NCBI GenBank assembly: GCA_020073145.1
Contig: JAIQFS010000023.1
Span: 63,492-127,491 of the forward strand
Direction: 5' to 3'
Source of the DNA: Terriglobia bacterium
GTDB taxonomy: Bacteria > Acidobacteriota > Terriglobia > Bryobacterales > Bryobacteraceae
Length of the DNA: 64,000 nt
Position 1 is the first letter of the stretch. Each line of letters starts with the position of its first letter. The translations under genes and the position numbers were made by a program. Below the pieces are notes generated by a model. The model had not been told where the DNA came from. It saw nothing but the letters and a program-made list of their open reading frames with translations, and did no database searches. Below, in pieces: positions 28,178 through 35,023 of this stretch.

Positions 28178-28500
28178 ACGACCCTCAGCACGCGCTGCAC
28201 GCCCTTGGCCACGGTCGTCCAGTTGGCCTCTGCCTCCCTCAGCCGCTTCTTGCCTGCTGCCGTCAGCGCATAGATCCGCGCCCGCCGGCCGTTCGGCGTC
28301 TGCCTCCACTCGCCCTCGATCAGTTTGTCGCGATCGAGGCGGTGAAGGGCAGGGTAGAGCGAGCCTTCCTCCACCCGCAGCAGCCCGTCCGAGACGGTCT
28401 GCACGTGCAGCGTAATCCCGAACCCGTGGTTCGGCTCCCGCTCCAACGTTTTAAGGATGAGCAATTCCAGCGTGCCCTGCAGTTGATCGCCACGTTTCAT
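28174..28500 (-). CDS. PadR-family transcriptional repressor
   Basis: This is a 108-residue winged-helix regulator. It begins LQGTLELLILKTLEREPNHGFGI and has the wing RVEEGSLYPALHRLDRDKLIEGEW...NGRRARIYALTAAGKKRL. It overlaps the ADOP gene by 4 nt downstream. A perfect 10-bp-arm palindrome (28503-28526) ends 2 bp before the start codon, so the protein very probably represses its own operon. There is no Shine-Dalgarno, and the operator occupies that place, which suggests a leaderless or very short-leader mRNA. Confidence 0.94.
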   Translation of the reverse strand: MKRGDQLQGTLELLILKTLEREPNHGFGITLHVQTVSDGLLRVEEGSLYPALHRLDRDKLIEGEWRQTPNGRRARIYALTAAGKKRLREAEANWTTVAKGVQRVLRVV

Positions 28501-28502
28501 AG

Positions 28503-28526
28503 TCTACCCTAGGGAACTAGGGTAGA
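28503..28526. promoter_or_regulatory. PadR operator: perfect palindrome
   Basis: TCTACCCTAG (28503-28512) and CTAGGGTAGA (28517-28526) are exact reverse complements around a GGAA spacer. The element lies immediately upstream of the padR ATG (28498-28500 on the minus strand). In that position bound protein would cover the start region of padR-ADOP transcription. Confidence 0.8.
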
Positions 28527-28676
28527 GGTCTAGGAAAGCGCTGTCAAGCCCCTCCGGTAAAGGCGGGGGCACTATATGGCCGGCGCAGCGCGTCATCACC
28601 GGCGACCGAACCGGGGCTCGGCGCTAGGCGATCGCGCATCGTCCGATAGCGAACGAGCATGCTGGTTGGTGTTCGA

Positions 28677-29327
28677 TCAGCGAATCACGCCTTTACGAAT
28701 GGCGTACAGAATCAGCTCCGCGCCGCTGTGAAGGTTCAGTTTTTGAAAAATATTCGCGCGATGCGTTTCCACCGTATACAGGCTGAGGTTGAGGAGGTTG
28801 GCCACGTCCTTGTTGTTTTTTCCTTCGGCCAACAGCTGCAGAATCTCCCGTTCGCGCGTGGTGAGCAGCTCGTAGCTGTCTTCGAGTTTGCGCTCTTCCA
28901 ATTGGCGCATGTAGTCTTCCACCATCATCTTGCTGATGGCGGGACTGAAGAACGCCTTGCCCTCGCTGACCGCGCGGACGGCGTTGATCAGATCCTGCTC
29001 GGCGGAGTCTTTCAGCAGGTACGCGCGGGCGCCGGATTTGAGCGCGCGCAGTACGTAGCTTTCATCGGAGTGCATGCTGAGAAAGACGATGGCGGCGTGG
29101 GGCAGCTTGGCGCCGATCTGCCGCGCGGCCTCGATGCCGTTCAAAATGGGCATGGCAATGTCCATCACGACGACATCGGGCTGGTGTTGTTCGGCCAGGG
29201 CAACCGCTTCGCGTCCGGTGGCGGCATCGGCGATGACCTGAAAGCCGGTCTCGTTTTCCAACAGCAGCCGAAGTCCCTTGCGGACCACCGTGTGGTCGTC
29301 GGCGAGAAGAATGCGGATGGGTTTCAT
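28677..29327 (-). CDS. NarL/FixJ-type response regulator
   Basis: This is a 216-residue DNA-binding response regulator. The receiver domain has acidic residues D10/D11 (LLADDH), phospho-acceptor D56 (VVVMDIAMPI), LSMHSDESYV and the lysine in AYLLKDSAEQ. The LuxR-type HTH occupies about 150-210 (LTTREREILQLLAEGKNNKDVANLLNLSLYTVETHRANIFQKLNL). The ATG at 29327 overlaps the kinase stop by 4 nt. It is the obvious partner of the upstream kinase. Targets are unknown, though its own operon with glmU and yvcK is an attractive candidate. Confidence 0.95.
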   Translation of the reverse strand: MKPIRILLADDHTVVRKGLRLLLENETGFQVIADAATGREAVALAEQHQPDVVVMDIAMPILNGIEAARQIGAKLPHAAIVFLSMHSDESYVLRALKSGARAYLLKDSAEQDLINAVRAVSEGKAFFSPAISKMMVEDYMRQLEERKLEDSYELLTTREREILQLLAEGKNNKDVANLLNLSLYTVETHRANIFQKLNLHSGAELILYAIRKGVIR

Positions 29328-30688
29328 GCCGGTTGGCGCACCGTCGGCGCCTGGGTTTCGGTGAGCGGCAGGGTCACCCGCAGCGCCGTCCCCTGTCCCG
29401 GAGCCGAATAGATCTTGAGTTGGCCGCCGAGGTAGCTCACCCGTTCCTGCATGCCCAGCAATCCCATGCCCCGTTCCCGCTCCACCTGAAATCCTTTCCC
29501 ATCGTCCTGAACCGACAACAGAAGCTGGTTTGCCTCCTGGCGCACCGCAACCTTCACGTTGCGGGCCTCGGCGTGTTGCACCGAGTTGTGCAAGGCCTCC
29601 TGCATAATGCGGTAGACACAGGTCTTGTGTTCTTCCGGCAGATCTTCGGACACGCCGTCGGCCTCCACCGTCACCCAGACACCGGTTCGTTTGGAAACCT
29701 CGCGGGCCTGCCATTCCAGCGCCGGCACCAGTCCGAGATCGTCCAGCATCGAAGGCCGCAGCAGCAGCGCCATGTTGCGCACGACGCCGATGGAGTTCTC
29801 CATCAGGCGCTTGATCTCGGCCGCCTTTTCCTCCACGCCCGCCAGGTCCCCGCTCCGAATCAGCGTCGACAGATTCGCCATTTCCACCAGCACCCCGGTG
29901 AGCGATTGGCCGACTTCGTCGTGCAACTCCCGCGAAATCGAGCGCCGCTCGTCTTCTTGCGCACCCACCAGGCGGGCCGACAGTTGTTTCAGCTCAGCGC
30001 GGGCGTGGGCGATCTCTTCATAGTGCCGCGAGGTCTCGGCCTCCAGGGCGAGGATCTTGCGAGTGATCAGGGTGGCGAGGAGCAGCCCCAGGGCGATCAG
30101 AAGTCCGACAGTCACGATCAAGCGGCGGCGCAACTGCGAAAAGGTCTGGGCCACCTTCCGCCGTCCCTCTTCGAGCTGCGATTCGTTAATGTCCCGAATC
30201 TGGTCGGCAATGCCCAGCATGGACTGGCGGCGGGGAAAGACCTCGTCCCGCAAAAAAACGTAGCCCTGCCGCTGCCTCTCCTCGGTGGTCCATTGAAACA
30301 CCGGTTCCAACACGTGCCAGTACGCCGCCAGTTTCCCGGTGAGCACCTGAAAGGGCTCGGCCTCCTGGGCATTCAGCAGGTGGCGATACCGGCTGAGGGC
30401 CTCGTCCATGTCGTTGCGGGTTTCGAGCAGGCTGAAGCGGTGCCCCTCGGCTTTGCCGCTCTCTGGTTCCAGTAGGTAATCCCGCACATACGTCCCGGAA
30501 ACATACACATCTCCGCGAATGCGCTCCAGCACGCGGGTCCGCAGCTGGAAATCCTCTCGAATGGTGTCGTTGGAGACTTCGATTTGTTGCAGCGTCTGAA
30601 GACCGTCGATGCCGGCGAAAGCCATCAGCAGGAGGAGCCCGCCGAAGCCCGCGACCAGGACCAGCCGGTTGTTGCCGCCGCTGGTCAT
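29324..30688 (-). CDS. Membrane sensor histidine kinase (HisKA_3 type)
   Basis: This 454-residue NarX/DegS-like kinase has TM1 (residues about 8-27), an extracytoplasmic four-helix-bundle-like sensor (~35-188, rich in Glu/Arg/Leu) and TM2 (~190-209). HisKA_3 holds phospho-acceptor H256 in EDERRSISRELHDEVGQSL. The ATPase domain has the N-box IMQEALHNSVQHA and QDDGKGF. The ATG at 30688 overlaps the glmU stop (ATGA), and its own stop overlaps the regulator start (ATGA). The stimulus is unknown. Coupling to glmU suggests a link to envelope precursor status. Confidence 0.94.
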   Translation of the reverse strand: MTSGGNNRLVLVAGFGGLLLLMAFAGIDGLQTLQQIEVSNDTIREDFQLRTRVLERIRGDVYVSGTYVRDYLLEPESGKAEGHRFSLLETRNDMDEALSRYRHLLNAQEAEPFQVLTGKLAAYWHVLEPVFQWTTEERQRQGYVFLRDEVFPRRQSMLGIADQIRDINESQLEEGRRKVAQTFSQLRRRLIVTVGLLIALGLLLATLITRKILALEAETSRHYEEIAHARAELKQLSARLVGAQEDERRSISRELHDEVGQSLTGVLVEMANLSTLIRSGDLAGVEEKAAEIKRLMENSIGVVRNMALLLRPSMLDDLGLVPALEWQAREVSKRTGVWVTVEADGVSEDLPEEHKTCVYRIMQEALHNSVQHAEARNVKVAVRQEANQLLLSVQDDGKGFQVERERGMGLLGMQERVSYLGGQLKIYSAPGQGTALRVTLPLTETQAPTVRQPA

Positions 30689-32076
30689 TTCTTTCCGAGC
30701 TGCCTTCTCTTCCGGGCCCAATCGGGTTTGACCGTCTGGCGCGCCCGGCCCAGTGCCAGCGCATCCGCTGGGACCGGCTCGGTGATCACCGAACCGGCGG
30801 CCAGGTAGGCTCCGTCGCCGATTTCGACCGGCGCCACCAGGGTCGAGTTGCTCCCCACGAACGCGCGTTCGCCGATCCGAGTCACGTGCTTGAGCGTCCC
30901 GTCGTAATTGCACGTGATGGTGCCAGCGCCGATGTTGCTGGCGGCTCCGATTTGCGCGTCCCCCAGATACGCCAGGTGGTTGGCCTTGGCTCCCGCGCCC
31001 ATGCGAGCCTTCTTCAGTTCCACGAAGTTGCCGACGTGCGCGCCAGGGCCCACTTCGTTCTCCAGGCGCAGCCGCGCGAATGGCCCCACGTGCGCGCCCC
31101 GCTCGACCCGCGAAGTTCCGACCATCGTGAACGGACCGATTTCGACTTCGTCCGCCAGCTCCGAGTCACGAACGATGGCGCAGGCGCCGATGCGGCAATT
31201 CTCTCCGATTTTGGTGTTTCCCAGGATTTGAGCGAACGGCTCGACCACCGAATCCATCCCGATCGTTACCCCCGCATCCACCGTGACCGTCTCCGGTTTC
31301 TCGATGGTCACGCCCCCCAGCATCAGTTCGCGCACCTTGCGGTCGCGAAACAGCCGGTCCACCTCGGCCAACTCCTGGCGGTTATTGATCCCAAGGACTT
31401 CCTTGGCGTCCGCCACCTGGATGGCCTCCAGGTAGTGGCCGGCCCGGTTCAGGATTTCGACCATGTCGGTGAGGTAATACTCGTGGGCCGGGTTGTCCGG
31501 GCGGATCTCGCCGGCATGCTTCCAGAACAAATCGGCGCGCAGGCAATAAATCCCCATGTTGGCTTCGCGGACGGCGAGTTGCTCGGGGGAAGCGGCCTTC
31601 TGTTCGACGATGGCTGCCACGTGTCCGCGGGCGTCACGAATCACCCGGCCGTAGCCGGTCGGGTCCTCCATCAGCGCTGTCAGCAGCACTCCGGCCGCGG
31701 AGCCCCCTTCCGCCCGGGCGATCAGGCTGCGCAGCGTCTCGGCCCGGAGCAGAGGGCAGTCTCCGTAGAGAATCACAAGGTAGCCGCCCAGCGTAGCCAG
31801 CTGTTCCCGCCCTACCAGGACCGCGTGGCCCGTGCCCTTCTGTTCCCGCTGCTCGAAAAACCGGACACCCTGGGGAGAGACCGTCTGGCGCACTTCCTCC
31901 GCCTGGTGGCCCACCACCACGAAAACCCGCTCGGCCGGAGCCAACTGGAGTGCGGTGTCCACCACGTGCTCCACCAGCGTCTTGCCCCCGGCGCGGTGCA
32001 GTACCTTGGCTTTGCGCGACTTCATCCGGGTGCCGAGTCCGGCTGCCAGAATCACGATGGTAACGGGTGTCTGCAT
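30685..32076 (-). CDS. glmU: Bifunctional GlmU (glucosamine-1-phosphate acetyltransferase / UDP-GlcNAc pyrophosphorylase)
   Basis: This enzyme makes UDP-GlcNAc, the precursor for peptidoglycan and lipid A. Of 463 residues, the N-terminal uridylyltransferase has LAAGLGTRMKSRKAKVLH, YGDCPLLRAETL and EYYLTDMVEIL. The C-terminal left-handed beta-helix acetyltransferase has hexapeptide repeats (IGENCRIGACAIVRDS...), KANHLAYLGDAQIG and NYDGTLKHVTRIG. It sits 7 bp after yvcK and overlaps the kinase gene by 4 nt. The lpxA and lpxD genes at 53-55 kb use the same precursor. Confidence 0.97.
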   Translation of the reverse strand: MQTPVTIVILAAGLGTRMKSRKAKVLHRAGGKTLVEHVVDTALQLAPAERVFVVVGHQAEEVRQTVSPQGVRFFEQREQKGTGHAVLVGREQLATLGGYLVILYGDCPLLRAETLRSLIARAEGGSAAGVLLTALMEDPTGYGRVIRDARGHVAAIVEQKAASPEQLAVREANMGIYCLRADLFWKHAGEIRPDNPAHEYYLTDMVEILNRAGHYLEAIQVADAKEVLGINNRQELAEVDRLFRDRKVRELMLGGVTIEKPETVTVDAGVTIGMDSVVEPFAQILGNTKIGENCRIGACAIVRDSELADEVEIGPFTMVGTSRVERGAHVGPFARLRLENEVGPGAHVGNFVELKKARMGAGAKANHLAYLGDAQIGAASNIGAGTITCNYDGTLKHVTRIGERAFVGSNSTLVAPVEIGDGAYLAAGSVITEPVPADALALGRARQTVKPDWARKRRQLGKK

Positions 32077-32083
32077 GAGTTCC

Positions 32084-33094
32084 TTAGGTTTGGCTGTTTC
32101 TGCGCTGCCGGCCTTCCTGGGCCAGTTTGAGCACCAGGGCGGCGGTCACCGCCGGATCGTGCCGCACTTTGTGAGAGAGTTGCGCCAGTTTCCCGGCCAT
32201 CACCTTGAGCCCCATTTTGAAGATGGCGTCAATATCGTTTTCCACCGGTAGGGCCAGTTCGCGCGCGTACCGTTTCTTCACTGCCAGGGGGATGGGGCGG
32301 ATATTGACCGCGGCGTAGTCCAGCAGCTTGCCGCCGGCGTGTTTGTGGATGGCGCGGATGTGGTCGCTGGCGCGAAAGTCGGTCGTCTCGCCCGGCTGCC
32401 ACATCAGGTTCACGAAATACACTTTGACGGCGGGGGACCGCCGGATGGCCGAGGAGATGCCTTCCACCAGCAGGTTGGGAATGACACTGGTGAACAGCGA
32501 GCCCGGTCCAAGAGTGATCACGTCAGCCTGGGCGATCGCGGAAAGAGCGGCCGGCAGCGGCCGCGCCCTTCGCGGCGACAGGCGCACCGACTGAATCTTC
32601 TGGCGGCTGCGGCTAATTCGCGTCTCCCCCACCACCGTGGAGCCGTTGGCCAGCGTGGCTTCCAGTGCCACGTTGGTGTTGGTTGAAGGATAGATGTGGC
32701 CGGTAATCTTGAGCACCTCCGAGGAGGCTTTGACGGCCTCGGTAAAATCGCCCATGATCTGCGTCAGGGCCATCAAGAAGAGGTTTCCAAAACTGTGGCC
32801 TTTCAAGCCGCGGCCGGACTGAAAGCGGTACTGGAACAGGCGCGAGAGCAAGGCCGAATCTTCGCTCAGCGCCACCATGCAGTTGCGGATATCGCCCGGC
32901 GGCAGCACGTCGAATTCGCGGCGCAGCCGGCCGGAACTTCCGCCATCGTCGGTGACGGTCACGATGGCGGTGAGGTCCACCGCGAGAGCTGCGGGCTCGC
33001 CCGGTTTTCCATATTGCTTCAACCCCTGGAGCAGCGCGGAAAGGCCCGTGCCTCCGCCGATCGCAACCACTCGAAGTGGCGAACTGTCTTCCAT
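32084..33094 (-). CDS. yvcK: YvcK/CofD-like gluconeogenesis factor
   Basis: This is a 336-residue CofD-superfamily protein. RVVAIGGGTGLSALLQGLKQY opens the nucleotide-binding fold, followed by IVTVTDDGGSSGRLRREF, LPPGDIRNCMVALS and ITLGPGSLFTSVIPNLLVEGI. In Bacillus and mycobacteria YvcK binds UDP-sugars such as UDP-GlcNAc and tunes central carbon flow into the cell wall. That fits its place directly before glmU. It is expected to be cytoplasmic. The ATG at 33094 follows a 38-bp gap from the TPR gene. Confidence 0.93.
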   Translation of the reverse strand: MEDSSPLRVVAIGGGTGLSALLQGLKQYGKPGEPAALAVDLTAIVTVTDDGGSSGRLRREFDVLPPGDIRNCMVALSEDSALLSRLFQYRFQSGRGLKGHSFGNLFLMALTQIMGDFTEAVKASSEVLKITGHIYPSTNTNVALEATLANGSTVVGETRISRSRQKIQSVRLSPRRARPLPAALSAIAQADVITLGPGSLFTSVIPNLLVEGISSAIRRSPAVKVYFVNLMWQPGETTDFRASDHIRAIHKHAGGKLLDYAAVNIRPIPLAVKKRYARELALPVENDIDAIFKMGLKVMAGKLAQLSHKVRHDPAVTAALVLKLAQEGRQRRNSQT

Positions 33095-33132
33095 GAATGA
33101 TGGTGTTGGTCGAACTGTGCTGCCGAACGGAC

Positions 33133-33762
33133 TTACCAGTTCTTCTTCTCAGGATATAGCAAGGCCTGGAACGGCGCTTGGCTGGCGAGGGAGCCAAAAT
33201 CGGCGTCCTGCCGCGCCATGAGGCGGTTTCGCGGCTCCAGCTCGATGGCGCGCTTTAAATGGTCGTGCGCTCCTGTGGCATCGCCGCAGAGAGCCTGGGC
33301 CGCGGCCAGGGCGTAGAAGACGTGATCGGCATCGGGTGACATTTGGAGCGCCTGTTCCAGGTGGGCGCGAGCCTGGTCGATCTGGCGGGTATTGAGGAGG
33401 GCAATGCCGTAGTTGTAGTAATCCTCGGCCGTGTGCAGATTCACCGTGGCCTGTTGCAAGCGACGTTCGCACATGGTCGCGTGCGACTGAGCGCGGTGCG
33501 CCACGTCCCGCTCGGGCCCCTTCACGGCCTGCATAAAGAGCTCACGGGCTTCTTTGAATTTTCGCGCATGGAAGAGCTTAATGGCGGATTCAAACGTGGC
33601 TAGCTGCTGCTGGGTGTTGACGGCTTGCGCGGCAGCGGCCGCGCCCGACCGGGAGGCGCTTGGGCGCGCGGGTTCCACGGCCTTCGAGGTCTTCGCTGAT
33701 TCCAGGTTGGTCGCTCGCCGCTCCGTCATCTTCGAGGTAGTCGTTTTCTTCTTTTCGGGCAT
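33133..33762 (-). CDS. Tetratricopeptide-repeat protein
   Basis: This is a 209-residue protein with a basic, Ser/Thr/Ala-rich, probably disordered N-terminus (first 50 residues), then TPR-like helical pairs: ATFESAIKLFHARKFKEARELFMQAV, AEDYYNYGIALLNTRQIDQARAHLEQALQMSP and HVFYALAAAQALCGDATGAHDHLKRAIELEP. It has no signal peptide or membrane segment. TPR proteins are assembly scaffolds and the partner is unknown. It lies between the GalT-like gene and yvcK on the same strand, so it may belong to that operon. Confidence 0.85.
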   Translation of the reverse strand: MPEKKKTTTSKMTERRATNLESAKTSKAVEPARPSASRSGAAAAAQAVNTQQQLATFESAIKLFHARKFKEARELFMQAVKGPERDVAHRAQSHATMCERRLQQATVNLHTAEDYYNYGIALLNTRQIDQARAHLEQALQMSPDADHVFYALAAAQALCGDATGAHDHLKRAIELEPRNRLMARQDADFGSLASQAPFQALLYPEKKNW

Positions 33763-33847
33763 CGGCGCCCCCCGGCCCGGGCGTTACGCAATGAGGGCTT
33801 TATACCAGACCGGGCGGCTGATATGCAAGCGGGGCCCCGATTCGCCC

Positions 33848-34849
33848 CTATCCGAGCCCGGCGTCCCGCAGAAACTTGGCGGACTCCTCGGGTGGTGTGG
33901 GGTTGATGTAAAACCCGCTGCCCCACTCGAAGCCAGCCACCTTGGTGAGCTTGGGAATAATCTCCAGGTGCCAGTGATAATACGCCAGCGCCGGGTCCTG
34001 CACCGGCGCGCTATGCAAAATAAAATTATAGGGCGGCTGCTCCAGCACTTTGTCGATTTTGCGAAGTGTGGTTTTCACCACCCACGCCAGGTTGGCGATG
34101 GTGGCGGCGTCGGCGTCCTCGAAGTGCGATTCGTGGCGCTTGGGCAGAATCCAGGTCTCGAACGGGAACCGCGGGGCGTATGGCTCGATGACGCAGAACC
34201 GGTCTGTTTCCGTAACCAGCCGCACGCCCGCCGCGCCCTCCTCACGGATGATGTCGCAGTAAATGCAGCGCTCCTTGAAATCGTAAAACTGCCGGGCGCC
34301 GTCGATCTCCTCCCGCACCCGCTCGGGCACTATCGGCAAGGCGATGAGCTGGGAGTGGGGATGTTCCAGTGACGCGCCGGCCGCCTCGCCGTGGTTGCGA
34401 TACAGCAGGATGTAGCGGAACCGCCGGTCCTTCTTGAGATCGTTGATCCGCTCCTTGCTGGCCCAGAAAACCTCTTCGATCTGCTTCTCCGGCATATCGG
34501 CCAAGGTGGCCGCGTGGTCTGGCGTCTCGATGATGACTTCGTGCGCGCCGATGCCATTCATCCTGTCGTACATCCCGTCGCCTTGGCGATTGAGCTCGCC
34601 TTCGATGCCGAGCGCGGGAAACTTATTCGGAATCACGCGAACGCGCCAGCCCTGCTCATCGCGCCCGCCAGTGTTGCGATACGAGAGCAGCTCGGGCGGC
34701 GTTTTGTGTTCGTTTCCGTAATCGAACGGGCAGACCTTGGCGGTTCGTGGAGGCACCGTTTGCCGAACGAAGTCAGCGGGGCGTTTTGCGCGGTCCGTCG
34801 CAATGATCACCCATCTCCCCGTGATGGGATCCTTACGCAGTTCCGGCAA
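33848..34849 (-). CDS. GalT-family nucleotidylyltransferase (second copy)
   Basis: The product is 333 residues from a TTG at 34849. I chose this start because GGAGGTG lies 8-9 nt upstream and it gives the canonical MPELRKDPITGRWVIIATDR-like N-terminus; the frame is open to 34918. Motifs include VCPFDYGNE, EHPHSQLIALP (HPH active site followed by Ser rather than Gly) and HWHLEIIPKL. It is clearly related to galactose-1-phosphate uridylyltransferase but differs from the 9067-10128 copy. Members with HPHSQ include hexose-1-phosphate/ADP-glucose phosphorylase-like proteins, so the donor sugar nucleotide is uncertain. It could act on ADP-glucose or other sugars rather than galactose. Confidence 0.85.
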   Translation of the reverse strand: MPELRKDPITGRWVIIATDRAKRPADFVRQTVPPRTAKVCPFDYGNEHKTPPELLSYRNTGGRDEQGWRVRVIPNKFPALGIEGELNRQGDGMYDRMNGIGAHEVIIETPDHAATLADMPEKQIEEVFWASKERINDLKKDRRFRYILLYRNHGEAAGASLEHPHSQLIALPIVPERVREEIDGARQFYDFKERCIYCDIIREEGAAGVRLVTETDRFCVIEPYAPRFPFETWILPKRHESHFEDADAATIANLAWVVKTTLRKIDKVLEQPPYNFILHSAPVQDPALAYYHWHLEIIPKLTKVAGFEWGSGFYINPTPPEESAKFLRDAGLG

Positions 34850-35023
34850 GCTAGGAACCACCTCCGAGCCGGGAGCAAATAGGCATTGGATGATTATAGC
34901 GCCGTGCGGCGGAGGCATCGGTGGTCATTCTGTGCCGGCGGTTGACCGAATCGGGCAGTCGTCTGCAAGTCACGCTTGTCTCAACGCGTTCCGAGGTTTT
35001 CCGGACCGGGGCGGTCCGGTTTC

